In this document: positions 19,294-28,378 of the stretch, in pieces
Position numbering within the stretch: position 1 is the stretch's first letter
Layout: every line of letters begins with the position of its first letter
Assembly: GCF_020172665.1 (NCBI RefSeq)
Contig: NZ_CP083985.1
Location: 2,842,146-2,906,145, forward strand
Direction of reading: 5' to 3'
DNA from: [Mycobacterium] zoologicum
GTDB taxonomy: Bacteria > Actinomycetota > Actinomycetes > Mycobacteriales > Mycobacteriaceae
DNA: 64,000 nucleotides
Translations under genes and position numbers: made by a program
Notes under the pieces: generated by a model
Told to the model about the DNA's origin: nothing
Seen by the model: only the letters and a program-made list of their open reading frames with translations
Database searches by the model: none

Positions 19294-20762
19294 TGACACC
19301 GGTGATCCTGCTCTCGCTGCTGGCGCCCGTTGCGGCGTCACTGTTCTGCCTAGCGGTCGGGTGGCGCCGGATCAGCGCCATCATCACGCTGGCCTCGGCG
19401 CTGGCCATCCTCGGATGCGGTGTGGCCCTGGGGCTTCGGGTCGACGACCAGGTTTACCTGGGCTTGTCCGGCCTGCTGCGCGCCGACGCGCTGTCGGCGA
19501 CCATGCTGATCGTCATCGGGGTGGTGGGCAGCCTGGCCACCTGGGCGAGCATCGGTTACCTCGACGCCGAGCTGGTACACGGGCACACCGATGCGCGCGG
19601 TGCCCGGCTGTACGGAATCCTCACCCCGGCGTTCCTGGCAGCGATGGCTCTTGCGGTGTCGGCCAACAACATCGGTGTGGTCTGGATCGCGGTAGAAGCC
19701 ACCACGGTGGTCACCGCGTTCCTGGTCGGCCACCATCGCAGCCGGGCCGCCCTGGAGGCCACCTGGAAGTACGTGATGGTGTGCTCGGTGGGAATCACCA
19801 TCGCGTTCCTGGGCACTGTGCTGCTGCACTTCGCCGCGCGCCACGCCGGCGCGGGCCCGGAAGATGCGCTGCACCTCGACATCCTGGCCGCGCACGCCGC
19901 CGCCCTGGACCCGGCGGTCACCCGGCTGGCCGGTGCCCTGTTGCTGATCGGCTACGGCGCCAAGATGGGCCTGGCGCCGTTTCACACCTGGCTGGCCGAC
20001 GCGCACAGCCAGGCACCCGCCCCAGTGTCGGCGTTGATGAGCGGCGTGCTGCTGTCGGTCGCGTTCTCAGTGATCATCCGGATCAAGCCGATCATCGATG
20101 TCGCGGTGGGCCCCGGCTTTCTGCGGACCGCGTTGCTGGGCGCCGGGTTGACCACGTTGTTCATCGCCGCGCTGCTGCTGACCGTGACAGGCGATCTCAA
20201 ACGGATGCTGGCCTACTCATCGATGGAGACCATGGGCCTGATGGCGGTCGCCGCCGCGGCAGGAACCGGTCTGGCGATCGCTGCACTGCTGCTGCACATC
20301 CTGGCCCACGGCGTCGGCAAGACGGTGCTGTTCCTGGCCGGCGGGCAGCTGCAGGCCGCCCATGATTCGACGGCGATCGGCGAGATCACCGCGGTGCTGC
20401 GCCGATCACGACTGGTCGGTGGCGCGTTCGCGGTCGGGATGGTGGTGCTGCTCGGATTGCCGCCGTTCGCGATGTTCGCCAGTGAACTGGCGATCGCGAT
20501 CTCGCTGGTCGACACCCGGTTGACATGGGCGCTGGGCCTGGCACTGACGGCGCTGGTGGTGGCGTTCGCCGCGCTGGTCCGCAACTCGGGACGGATCCTG
20601 CTGGGCTCACCGAGCTCCGACGCTCCGGCGATCCGGGTGCCGCTGACGGTCGCCGCAGCACTGGTCACCGGCCTGCTGGTCTCAATCGCCCTGGGTGTGA
20701 CCGCCGGCCCGCTCTCCGACCTGTTCGCAACCGCCGCAGGCCAACTCGGGGCACACAGATGA
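19293..20762 (+). CDS. hycQ: HyfF/HycQ-like antiporter-type membrane subunit
   Basis: A 489-residue second antiporter-like subunit of the Mrp/NuoM/HyfF family, with about fourteen helices. Helix-5 glutamate lies in WIAVEATTVV and the helix-7 lysine in GYGAKMGLAPFHTWLADAH, followed by PAPVSALMSG. A second lysine occurs in VTGDLKRMLAYSSMETMG. Start overlaps the hycP stop (TGATG); end overlaps hycE (ATGA). With the HyfB-like subunit the complex has two candidate ion channels. Confidence 0.87.
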   Translation: MTPVILLSLLAPVAASLFCLAVGWRRISAIITLASALAILGCGVALGLRVDDQVYLGLSGLLRADALSATMLIVIGVVGSLATWASIGYLDAELVHGHTDARGARLYGILTPAFLAAMALAVSANNIGVVWIAVEATTVVTAFLVGHHRSRAALEATWKYVMVCSVGITIAFLGTVLLHFAARHAGAGPEDALHLDILAAHAAALDPAVTRLAGALLLIGYGAKMGLAPFHTWLADAHSQAPAPVSALMSGVLLSVAFSVIIRIKPIIDVAVGPGFLRTALLGAGLTTLFIAALLLTVTGDLKRMLAYSSMETMGLMAVAAAAGTGLAIAALLLHILAHGVGKTVLFLAGGQLQAAHDSTAIGEITAVLRRSRLVGGAFAVGMVVLLGLPPFAMFASELAIAISLVDTRLTWALGLALTALVVAFAALVRNSGRILLGSPSSDAPAIRVPLTVAAALVTGLLVSIALGVTAGPLSDLFATAAGQLGAHR

Positions 20763-22237
20763 GTCCGCTCACGCACGAACAGTCGGTCTCCGAGGCCGAG
20801 CTGACCGGTGCCGCCGCGGCCCTGCTGGCCGACGGGTTCCGGTTGGCCCTGGTGGCGGCCCATGACGACGGCGACAGCCTGCGGGTGGTGTACCTGTTCC
20901 TCGCGGGCCGCCCGGATCGCCGCACCGAGTTGACCCTGACCGTGCCCGCCGAACAGCTGAAAGTCCCGACGCTGGCCGAACTGTCGTTCCCCGCCAGTCG
21001 CTTCGAGCGCGAGATGATGGACCTGTACGGGATCACCCCGGTGGGCCATCCGCAGCCACGTCGCCTGGTGCGGCACGCGCACTGGCCGCAGAACTGGCAC
21101 CCGATGCGCACCGATGCCGGTCGGCCCCCGGAATTCGCTGCGGCGGGACGGTTCCCGTTCTTGAACGTAGAGGGGGCCGGCGTCTACGAGATCCCGGTCG
21201 GGCCGGTGCACGCCGGTCTGATCGAACCGGGCCACTTCCGCTTCTCGGTGGTCGGTGAATCGGTGCTGCGGCTCAAGGCACGACTGTGGTTCGTGCACCG
21301 CGGAATCGAGCGGCTGTTTCACGACCGGCCGGCCGGCGCGGCGGTCGATCTGGCCGAACGGATCAGTGGTGACACCTCCGCCGGTCATGCGCTGGCACAC
21401 GCCCTGGCCGTCGAAGACGCGCTCGGCGTCGAACTACCCGACGAAGTGCACCGGCTGCGGACACTGCTGGTCGAACTCGAGCGGCTCTACAACCACGTCG
21501 CAGATATGGGCGCCCTGGCCAACGATGTCGGCTTCGGCTTGGCCAACGCGCACGCCCAGCGCGTCCGCGAACAACTCCTGCGAATCAACGCGCAGGTGAC
21601 CGGGCACCGCCTGCTTCGCGGGGCGATCTGCCCCGGGGGTGTTGCACTGCAAGCACTTCCGGATCCGGTGCGGCTGCAGGAGCTGGCCGACGACGTCGCC
21701 GAGATCGCCGAGCTGACCCTGGGCAACTCGGTGATCTACGACCGGTTCGCCACCACATCGGTGTTGAGCCGTCAGGACGCCGAGGCATTGGGCACGCTGG
21801 GCTATGTGGCGCGCGCCAGCGGCATCGTCACCGACGCGCGGCTGGACCATCCCACCACCGAGTTGCCGATCCACGAGGTGGGCGAGACAGCCGGTGACGT
21901 GCTGGCACGCTACACCGTGCGCCGCGACGAGTTCGTGGCATCGGTGGCGTTGTGCCGCAGACTGATCGGCGAACACCGCGGCCCCATCGAGGCGGGCGTG
22001 GAACTGCCCGCCACGACTCGCGCCGTCAGCGGCGTCGGTATCGCCGAGGGCTGGCGCGGCAGCATCGTGCACCGGGTGGAGATCGGCGCCGAGGGCACCT
22101 TCACCCGCGCCAAGATCGTCGACCCGTCCTGGTTCAACTGGCCGGCCCTGCCGATGTCCATGACCGACACCATCGTTCCGGACTTCCCGCTGACCAATAA
22201 GAGCTTCAACCTGTCCTACGCCGGGAACGACCTATAG
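20759..22237 (+). CDS. hycE: HycE-like large subunit (NuoC-NuoD fusion) lacking Ni-Fe ligands
   Basis: A 492-residue fusion of a NuoC-like N-terminal domain (to about residue 120; FEREMMDLYGI is its signature) and a NuoD/hydrogenase-large-subunit domain. In true [NiFe] hydrogenases the L1 motif is RxCGxCxxxH. Here it reads R201-I-S203-G-D-T206-x3-H210, so both cysteines are replaced. The C-terminal L2 motif (DPCxxC) is also missing; the protein ends DFPLTNKSFNLSYAGNDL without any cysteine. It therefore cannot hold a Ni-Fe centre. It fits the Ehr group (energy-converting hydrogenase-related complexes). Last gene of the cassette. Confidence 0.88.
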   Translation: MSPLTHEQSVSEAELTGAAAALLADGFRLALVAAHDDGDSLRVVYLFLAGRPDRRTELTLTVPAEQLKVPTLAELSFPASRFEREMMDLYGITPVGHPQPRRLVRHAHWPQNWHPMRTDAGRPPEFAAAGRFPFLNVEGAGVYEIPVGPVHAGLIEPGHFRFSVVGESVLRLKARLWFVHRGIERLFHDRPAGAAVDLAERISGDTSAGHALAHALAVEDALGVELPDEVHRLRTLLVELERLYNHVADMGALANDVGFGLANAHAQRVREQLLRINAQVTGHRLLRGAICPGGVALQALPDPVRLQELADDVAEIAELTLGNSVIYDRFATTSVLSRQDAEALGTLGYVARASGIVTDARLDHPTTELPIHEVGETAGDVLARYTVRRDEFVASVALCRRLIGEHRGPIEAGVELPATTRAVSGVGIAEGWRGSIVHRVEIGAEGTFTRAKIVDPSWFNWPALPMSMTDTIVPDFPLTNKSFNLSYAGNDL

Positions 22238-22239
22238 CG

Positions 22240-22255
22240 CGCACACCGGTGTGCG
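22240..22255. promoter_or_regulatory. perfect 16-bp palindrome before the MarR gene
   Basis: CGCACACCGGTGTGCG is an exact palindrome without spacer. It starts 2 bp after the hycE stop and ends 19 bp before the MarR start. MarR dimers bind such symmetric sites, so autoregulation is plausible. There is no loop or T-run, which argues against a terminator. Confidence 0.45.
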
Positions 22256-22274
22256 GTATGTCAGGATATTTGAT

Positions 22275-22694
22275 ATGGGTGCTGTGGACGACGCTCCGCT
22301 GGGATATCTGCTGTACCGGGTGAATTCCGCGCTGCGCCCGCACGCGACCGCGGCACTCACACCGCTGGGACTGACACTTCCCGAATTCGTCTGCATGCGT
22401 GTGCTTTCGGTGTTCCCCGGACTGTCCAGTGCCGAGTTGGCGCGACACACCAGCGTCACCCCGCAGGCCATGAACACCGTGCTGCACCGGCTCCAGAACC
22501 GAGGTGCGGTGGCCAGACCCGAAACCGTGTCGTCGGGGCGCTCTCTGCCGGCAACGCTGACCGAGTCCGGGCGCGAGCTGCTCAAGCGGGCCGAGGACGA
22601 GGTGCGGATCGCCGACCGCCGCGTGCTGTCCGTCCTGAGTGCAGATGAGCAGCATCAGCTGCGGCTGATGCTGGAACGGATCGGCGTGCAGTGA
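22275..22694 (+). CDS. MarR-family regulator (Rv2887-like)
   Basis: A 139-residue winged-helix regulator with the MarR core: LSSAELARHTSVTPQAMNTVLHRLQ as recognition region (22424-22501) and a wing with SSGRSLPATLTESG. The ATG at 22275 is preceded by AGGA at 9 bp and gives the exact length of M. tuberculosis Rv2887; a GTG at 22251 overlaps the palindrome. Position next to amiC is also as for Rv2887, a repressor linked in M. tuberculosis to expression of a drug-modifying methyltransferase. So it belongs to the conserved backbone rather than to the hyc-like cassette upstream. Confidence 0.82.
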   Translation: MGAVDDAPLGYLLYRVNSALRPHATAALTPLGLTLPEFVCMRVLSVFPGLSSAELARHTSVTPQAMNTVLHRLQNRGAVARPETVSSGRSLPATLTESGRELLKRAEDEVRIADRRVLSVLSADEQHQLRLMLERIGVQ

Positions 22695-22698
22695 CGGC

Positions 22699-24105
22699 TC
22701 AGGCCCGGACGATACGCCAGGGTTTGGCCGCCTCCAGCTCGTAGGCCAACTCCAGCAGCCGGGCGTCGGCCCCCAGCGGGGCGCTGAACATCATCCCGAC
22801 CGGCAGTCCAGCGGCAGATTCGGCCAGCGGCAACGAGATCGCCGGCTCCCCGGAGACGTTCTGCAGCGGGGTGAACGCCACCCAGTCCATCAGCCGGTCG
22901 ATGATCTGCTCATAGTCGGCCGTCGGGTCCAGGTGACCGATCCGCGGTGTTTCGTGCGCCAGCGTCGGGGTGAGCACCGCGTCGTAGTCGCCGTACAACC
23001 TCGACGTGTGCCGGCGACGCACAGCCGCCAGCCGAGCCACCGCCAACGGCAGCCGGTAGAGGTGGCGGGTGGCGTGGCGATCCAGACCCAGCGTCAGGTT
23101 GTCCAACCTGGTGCGGTCGAACGTGGGGCCGAACATCCGCCGTCCACCCCGAACCAGCGCGGTGGCCAAGAACGCCCAGTAGAGCAGGAAGTCGTCGACG
23201 AAATGCGCCGGAACCGGTGCACTGTCCAGATATTCGACACGGTGGCCCAGTTCTTCGAGCAGCGCGGCGGTCTTGAGTGTCAGCTCGCGCATCTCCGCCG
23301 ACGTCTCACGTTTGAGCGACGCGGTGATGACGGCGACCCGCAGGCGCCGGCGTCCCGGCTCCCGGATGTCACCGATCGCAGGCAACTTGGAGCTGGGCCA
23401 GATACGTTCGGCCTCCCGGAAGAAGGCGGCGGTGTCGCGCACCGAGCGGGTCACGACCCCGTTGTAGACGATGCGCACCGGCATGGCCCGCAGGTCCTTG
23501 TCCAGCGGCAACCGGCCCCGAGACGGCTTGAGACCGACAAGTCCGTTGCAGGCGGCGGGAATTCGGATGGACCCGCCGCCGTCGTTGGCGTGCGCGATCG
23601 GCACTACCCCGGCCGCCACGAACGCCGCCGACCCCGACGACGACGCCCCGGCGGTGTGGTCGGTGTTCCATGGATTGCGCACCGCCCCCAATCGCGGATG
23701 CTCCGCGGAGGCGCTGAACCCGAACTCGCTCAACTGCGTCTTACCCAGCGGGATCAGCCCGGTGCCCAGATACGTCCGCGCGAAGTCACCGTCGGCGGCG
23801 GCCGGATGCGGCTGCCACGCGTCGGTGCCCTGCATGGTGGGCATCCCGGCGACGGCCACGTTGTCCTTGACGAATGTGGGCACCCCGGAGAAGAAGCCGG
23901 GGCGGGGTGCGGCCGCTTCGGCCCGGGCGCGATCGAACGCCCGGTAGGCCAGCCCGTTCAGCTCAGGGTTGACCGCTTCGGTGCGGGCGATCGCGGCGTC
24001 GACGACCTCGGCGGGCGACACATCGCCTGATCGGAGTCTTTCGACGAGGCCGACCGTGTCGGAGTCGCCGAGCGCGTCGTCACCGAAACCGTGCACATGT
24101 CGCAT
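22699..24105 (-). CDS. amiC: amidase (AmiC-like, amidase-signature family)
   Basis: A 468-residue amidase-signature hydrolase with the Ser-cisSer-Lys triad: Lys80 (FVKDN), the serine cluster GASSSGSA near residues 153-160 and the nucleophile Ser179 (GGGSIRIPAA). Substrate unknown. Length and position match M. tuberculosis AmiC (Rv2888c). Its stop lies 4 bp from the stop of the convergent MarR gene. A long hairpin separates its start from the end of tsf. Confidence 0.9.
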   Translation of the reverse strand: MRHVHGFGDDALGDSDTVGLVERLRSGDVSPAEVVDAAIARTEAVNPELNGLAYRAFDRARAEAAAPRPGFFSGVPTFVKDNVAVAGMPTMQGTDAWQPHPAAADGDFARTYLGTGLIPLGKTQLSEFGFSASAEHPRLGAVRNPWNTDHTAGASSSGSAAFVAAGVVPIAHANDGGGSIRIPAACNGLVGLKPSRGRLPLDKDLRAMPVRIVYNGVVTRSVRDTAAFFREAERIWPSSKLPAIGDIREPGRRRLRVAVITASLKRETSAEMRELTLKTAALLEELGHRVEYLDSAPVPAHFVDDFLLYWAFLATALVRGGRRMFGPTFDRTRLDNLTLGLDRHATRHLYRLPLAVARLAAVRRRHTSRLYGDYDAVLTPTLAHETPRIGHLDPTADYEQIIDRLMDWVAFTPLQNVSGEPAISLPLAESAAGLPVGMMFSAPLGADARLLELAYELEAAKPWRIVRA

Positions 24106-24120
24106 GCCTAGAAACTATGC

Positions 24121-24169
24121 GATTTCGGCGCGGTTATGTGCGCTGAGCGACGATAACCGCGCCGAAATC
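24121..24169. terminator. 17-bp perfect inverted repeat between tsf and amiC
   Basis: Left arm 24121-24137 (GATTTCGGCGCGGTTAT) and right arm 24153-24169 are exact reverse complements with a 15-nt loop. It begins just after the tsf stop and lies before amiC, both on the minus strand. It can form a strong hairpin in either transcript. No U-tract follows, so it may be an L-shaped-only (mycobacterial-type) terminator, or a dispersed intergenic palindrome. Confidence 0.6.
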
Positions 24170-24171
24170 AC

Positions 24172-24987
24172 TCAGGCCTGGCCGACCTCGAACCGCGCGA
24201 AGCGGGTCACGGTCACGCCGGCCTCGTCGAGCAGCGCCTTGACGCTCTTCTTCGAGTCGGACACCGACGACTGCTCCAGCAGCACGACGTCCTTGAAGAA
24301 ACCGGTGACCCGGCCCTCGACGATCTTGGGCAGGGCAGCCTCGGGCTTGCCCTCCTCCTTGGCCGTCTCCTCGGCGATGCGGCGCTCGTTGGCCACCAGG
24401 TCGGCGGGCACGTCGTCGCGGGTGAGGTAGCGAGCCTTGAGCGCGGCGATCTGCAGCGCCACGGCATGAGCCGCCTCGGTGCTGGAGCCGGTGTACTCCA
24501 CCAGCACACCCACCGCCGGCGGCAGGTCGGATGCCCGCTTGTGCAGGTAGGTCTCCACGGTGCCGCCGAAGTAGGCGACCCGGCGCAGTTCGAGCTTCTC
24601 GCCGATCTTGGCCGACAGTGCCGCGATGGCCTCTTCGACGGTGCCGCTGCCGGCTTTGGCGGCCTTCAGCGCGTCGAGGTCGCCGATCTTGCCGGCGGCG
24701 GCCACCGCCACGATCTCGTCGGCCAACGCCTTGAACTCGTCGTTTTTGGCGACGAAGTCCGTCTCGGAGTTGATCTCGATCAGCGCGCCGTCCTTGGCGG
24801 CCACCAGACCTTCGGCGGTGGCACGCTCGGCGCGCTTGCCGACGTCCTTGGCACCTTTGATACGGAGCACCTCGACGGCCTTGTCGAAGTCGCCGTCACT
24901 CTCGCTCAGCGCGTTCTTGCAGTCCAACATGCCTGCGCCGGTGAGCTCCCGAAGCCGCTTTACGTCGGCAGCGGTGTAGTTCGCCAC
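24172..24987 (-). CDS. tsf: elongation factor Ts
   Basis: A 271-residue nucleotide-exchange factor for EF-Tu. N-terminal UBA-like domain ([19 protein letters not shown]) and the conserved [10 protein letters not shown] core are present. The GTG at 24987, preceded by AGGAAAGG, gives the same length as M. tuberculosis EF-Ts; the longer upstream frame is proline-rich intergenic sequence. It follows rpsB by 16 bp, the standard rpsB-tsf operon. Confidence 0.97.
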   Translation of the reverse strand: MANYTAADVKRLRELTGAGMLDCKNALSESDGDFDKAVEVLRIKGAKDVGKRAERATAEGLVAAKDGALIEINSETDFVAKNDEFKALADEIVAVAAAGKIGDLDALKAAKAGSGTVEEAIAALSAKIGEKLELRRVAYFGGTVETYLHKRASDLPPAVGVLVEYTGSSTEAAHAVALQIAALKARYLTRDDVPADLVANERRIAEETAKEEGKPEAALPKIVEGRVTGFFKDVVLLEQSSVSDSKKSVKALLDEAGVTVTRFARFEVGQA

Positions 24988-25003
24988 TGTTGTGTTGCCT
25001 TTC

Positions 25004-25834
25004 CTACGATGCGTCGGTGGTGGGGGTGTCGGTGCCGGCTGCGGCGTCGGGCGCCGAAGCGGTGGCACCGGCGAGCAGCTCCTGCTCCCATTCGGCCAGC
25101 GGCTCGACGGCCTCGGCCTCGGCCTTGCCCGCGCCGGCGCCGGCGCCGGCCCGGGCCTGCAGGCCCTCGGCGACCGCGGAGGCGATCACCTTGGTCAGCA
25201 GCGCCGCCGAGCGGATGGCGTCGTCGTTACCCGGGATCGGGTAGTCGACCAGGTCGGGGTCGCAGTTGGTGTCCAGGATCGCGATGACCGGGATGCCCAG
25301 CTTGCGAGCCTCGCCGACGGCGATGTGCTCCTTGTTGGTGTCGACGACCCAGACGGCCGAGGGCACCTTGGCCATGTCGCGGATACCGCCGAGGCTGCGC
25401 TCCAGCTTGTTCTTCTCGCGGGTGAGCATCAAGATTTCCTTCTTGGTGCGTCCCTCGAAGCCGCCGGTCTGCTCCATGGCCTCGAGTTCCTTGAGGCGCT
25501 GCAGACGCTTGTGCACGGTGGAGAAGTTGGTGAGCATGCCGCCCAGCCAGCGCTGATTGACGAAGGGCATCCCGACCCGGGTGGCCTCTTCGGCAACCGA
25601 CTCCTGCGCCTGCTTCTTGGTACCGACGAACATGATGGACCCGCCGTGCGCGACGGTCTCCTTCACGAACTCGTAGGCCTTGTCGATGAAGGTCAGCGTC
25701 TGCTGCAGGTCGATGATGTAGATGCCGTTGCGGTCGGTGAAGATGAACCGCTTCATCTTGGGGTTCCAGCGTCGGGTCTGATGCCCGAAGTGAGCGCCGC
25801 TGTCAAGCAGCTGCTTCATGGTTACAACAGCCAT
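25004..25834 (-). CDS. rpsB: 30S ribosomal protein S2
   Basis: A 276-residue ribosomal protein with the family signatures [19 protein letters not shown] near the start and PGNDDAIRS near residue 205. The C-terminal ~55 residues are an Ala/Gly/Glu-rich tail (AGAGAGAG, then [14 protein letters not shown]) of low complexity, common in actinobacterial S2. The ATG at 25834 starts [10 protein letters not shown] as in M. tuberculosis; a 232-bp region upstream holds its promoter and 5' leader. Confidence 0.97.
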   Translation of the reverse strand: MAVVTMKQLLDSGAHFGHQTRRWNPKMKRFIFTDRNGIYIIDLQQTLTFIDKAYEFVKETVAHGGSIMFVGTKKQAQESVAEEATRVGMPFVNQRWLGGMLTNFSTVHKRLQRLKELEAMEQTGGFEGRTKKEILMLTREKNKLERSLGGIRDMAKVPSAVWVVDTNKEHIAVGEARKLGIPVIAILDTNCDPDLVDYPIPGNDDAIRSAALLTKVIASAVAEGLQARAGAGAGAGKAEAEAVEPLAEWEQELLAGATASAPDAAAGTDTPTTDAS

Positions 25835-26066
25835 GAGTCCATGGTTCCTTTTTTTCGGTTGACGCCCGGCGTCGGGTGAGGCCGGGCCCTGGTGTCTGCT
25901 GTGATGCCGGACCCCTTGGGGACCACCCGACATCTACGTTGTGGTGCAGACACGTGAAGTCAGCCCGCTTACGCGAACTGCGCCGATGAGTTTACACGCT
26001 GGGAGCTGGTGCTTTGTCCACAGCGGTGACTGGCCGGATTCGCCGGCGCTGCGGTCCACTGGCCGG

Positions 26067-26558
26067 ATGCGATGGACCGCGGTGCTGGTGGTGTTGACCC
26101 TGGTCACGGCTGCGACGGCGGGCGCCGACGATTTCCGGCTGGACTGGCCGCTGCGCCCGCGACCGGCGGTGGCGCGGGGATTCGACGCTCCGAGGCCCGA
26201 TTGGCAGCGCGGCCACCGGGGCGTGGACCTGGCCGGGACGCCCGGCCAGCCGGTGTATGCCGCCGGCGAGGCGACCGTGGTGTTCGCCGGTTCGGCCGGC
26301 GGAGTGCCGGTGGTGTCGTTGGCTCATCCGGGCGGGTTGCGTACCAGCTATGAGCCGGTGCGGGCGGTGGTGCGGCCCGGTCAGCGGGTTTCGGCCGGCA
26401 CGATGATCGGCTCGGTGGAGCCAGGACACCCCGGCTGTGGCGCCGCGGCCTGCCTGCACTGGGGCGCGATGTGGGGCCCGGCGTCACACGCGGACTACGT
26501 CGACCCGCTGGGGCTGCTGGCGTCGACGCCGGTCCGACTCAAGCCGCTGGGCGGGTGA
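26067..26558 (+). CDS. secreted M23/LytM-like peptidase-fold protein (Rv2891-like)
   Basis: A 163-residue exported protein: signal peptide (MRWTAVLVVLTLVTAATA), then a LytM fold. The first metal-binding motif is intact (H-R-G-V-D-L, giving His and Asp). The second motif, normally H-x-H, reads C-L-H (AACLHWGAMWG), so one ligand is replaced by cysteine. It may be an inactive or non-canonical peptidoglycan hydrolase or an activator of other hydrolases, as is known for degenerate LytM proteins. The ATG at 26067 places the signal peptide at the N-terminus. Divergent from rpsB. Confidence 0.75.
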   Translation: MRWTAVLVVLTLVTAATAGADDFRLDWPLRPRPAVARGFDAPRPDWQRGHRGVDLAGTPGQPVYAAGEATVVFAGSAGGVPVVSLAHPGGLRTSYEPVRAVVRPGQRVSAGTMIGSVEPGHPGCGAAACLHWGAMWGPASHADYVDPLGLLASTPVRLKPLGG

Positions 26559-26587
26559 GGTGATGCTGATTGCGCCGGCCTGTTGAG

Positions 26588-27451
26588 CTAAGCCTGGACC
26601 CGGCGGCGCAGGAAGTCCAGCATGGCGGCGACGACGGCCTCGGGCTGATCTCGTTGGACCCAATGTCCCGCTCCGGCAATGACTTTCAGTTCAGCTTCGG
26701 GGATCAATGCGGCGGCGTTACGGGCGCGGGCAATGGGCACGCCGGTGTCCTTGTCACCGTGGACGATCATGGCGGGGCGCGGGAATGACCGAAGCCGCGC
26801 CGTGTAGTCGGTCTTGAGTCTGTTCCACGACATCTCGTCGTGCTGCCACTGCTCGAACGCGGTCAGACCGGGTTGTCTTGCGGCCGCGATGATCTCGGCG
26901 ACCAGTTCGGGAGTTCGTTGCGCCGGATCGCGGATCAACGATTTGAGGCTCCAGGTCAGGGCGGCCCGGTTGGTCGCCATCCAGCGGGTGGCGGCGTCGA
27001 GAGCGCCGGTGCGCTGCATCGCCCAGGCCAGCAGCTGCCGGCCGCCGGGCAGGCGCGGCATCAGCCCGTAACTGTCCAACAGCACCGCCGCGGTGACCCG
27101 CTCGGGCCGGTCCAGCACATGCCCCAGCGACAGTCCACCACCGAGGGACAACCCACCGATGGCGTAGCGATCCAGACCGAGCGCATCGACGAACTCCCCG
27201 ACGTAGGTCACCAGTCGTTGCTGGGTCACCCGCCAGGCCGGCAGCGGGCTCTGTCCACAGCCGGGATGATCGGGAGCGATGACCCGGAAACCGGCCGCCG
27301 CCAACCGTGGACCAACGTCACCCCAGGACAGCGAGGCGCTGTCCACCCCGCCACCGTGCAGCAGGACCACGGTGCCGACCGCGTCGTCGGGACGAAAATC
27401 GAGGTAGGAGACCGGTCCCGACGACAGCTCGAGAGCGGACCGCACCCTCAC
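26588..27451 (-). CDS. alpha/beta-fold hydrolase
   Basis: A 287-residue serine hydrolase. Oxyanion region VLLHGGG, nucleophile elbow GLSLGG, acid in [10 protein letters not shown] and histidine in [11 protein letters not shown] are all in place, so it should be active. Substrate unknown; esterase, lipase and C-C hydrolase activities are all possible for this fold. Its GTG start overlaps the xerC stop as GTGA, so the two are co-translated. Longer in-frame extension upstream runs antisense-like through xerC and is rejected. Confidence 0.8.
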   Translation of the reverse strand: MRVRSALELSSGPVSYLDFRPDDAVGTVVLLHGGGVDSASLSWGDVGPRLAAAGFRVIAPDHPGCGQSPLPAWRVTQQRLVTYVGEFVDALGLDRYAIGGLSLGGGLSLGHVLDRPERVTAAVLLDSYGLMPRLPGGRQLLAWAMQRTGALDAATRWMATNRAALTWSLKSLIRDPAQRTPELVAEIIAAARQPGLTAFEQWQHDEMSWNRLKTDYTARLRSFPRPAMIVHGDKDTGVPIARARNAAALIPEAELKVIAGAGHWVQRDQPEAVVAAMLDFLRRRVQA

Positions 27452-28347
27452 GCCCGCGGGTGGGCCTGGTCGTGCACCGCGCGCAGTCGGGCGACGGTGA
27501 CGTGGGTGTAGAGCTGGGTGGTGGCCAGGCTGGAGTGCCCCAGCAACTCCTGCACGATGCGCAGATCCGCGCCGCCTTCGAGCAAGTGGGTGGCCGCGGT
27601 GTGGCGCAGCCCGTGCGGACCCATATCGGGGGCTCCTCCGACCGCGGCGACGGTCTGGTGCACCACGGTGCGGGCCTGGCGCGGATCGAGGCGCCCGCCG
27701 CGAGCTCCGAGCAGCAGCGCCGGACCGGACTCCGCCGTCGCCAGCGCCGGCCGCCCGTCGGCCAGCCACGCCCGCAGCGCCTCGGCGGCCGGCTTGCCGA
27801 ACGGCACCGTCCGTTGCTTGTTGCCCTTGCCGAGCACCCGCAGCAGCCGGGCGGACACGTCGACCTCATCTATGTCCAGGCCGCACAGCTCGCTGACCCG
27901 AATCGCGGTGGCGTACAACAGTTCAGCGATCAGCCGGTCCCGCAATGCCAGTGGATCCTTCTGCTGCGCACCGACTTCGGCTGCGTTGAGCGCATCGCAG
28001 GCCTGATCGCGGCGCAGCACCGTGGGCAGTGTCCGGTGGGCCTTGGGCAGTTGCAGACGCGCACCCGGATCGGAATCCAGCAGACCGCGCCGGACCGCCC
28101 ACGCGGTGAAGGTCTTGACCGCCGAGGTGCGGCGCGCCAGGGTGCTGCGGGCCGCGCCATTGCCGGCCTGCTGTGCCAGCCAACCGCGCAGCAACGGCAG
28201 GCTCAGCCCGTCGACGCCTTGAAAACCCCGCTCCGCTAGGAACGCCCACAGTGACCGCAGGTCCCCCAGGTAGGCCCGCCGAGTGTGCTCCGAGCGGCCG
28301 CGCTCCAATTCCAGGTACTCGTCGAAGTCCTCGAGAATCGCGTCCAC
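27448..28347 (-). CDS. xerC: tyrosine recombinase XerC
   Basis: A 299-residue site-specific recombinase that with XerD resolves chromosome dimers at dif. N-terminal SAM-like core-binding domain ([14 protein letters not shown]). Catalytic residues visible: Arg in [10 protein letters not shown], Lys in GKGNKQR, His-x2-Arg in [12 protein letters not shown], His in [10 protein letters not shown] and Tyr in QLYTH. The GTG at 28347 begins [12 protein letters not shown], aligned with the M. tuberculosis start. Confidence 0.94.
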   Translation of the reverse strand: MDAILEDFDEYLELERGRSEHTRRAYLGDLRSLWAFLAERGFQGVDGLSLPLLRGWLAQQAGNGAARSTLARRTSAVKTFTAWAVRRGLLDSDPGARLQLPKAHRTLPTVLRRDQACDALNAAEVGAQQKDPLALRDRLIAELLYATAIRVSELCGLDIDEVDVSARLLRVLGKGNKQRTVPFGKPAAEALRAWLADGRPALATAESGPALLLGARGGRLDPRQARTVVHQTVAAVGGAPDMGPHGLRHTAATHLLEGGADLRIVQELLGHSSLATTQLYTHVTVARLRAVHDQAHPRA

Positions 28348-28378
28348 CGGCCCACCGTGACAGATGGCGCCACGCGGC

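Noticed and set aside
15244..22237. Functional formate hydrogenlyase
   Set aside because: No Ni-Fe ligands in the large subunit, no formate dehydrogenase and no ferredoxin-like HycF subunit in the cassette.
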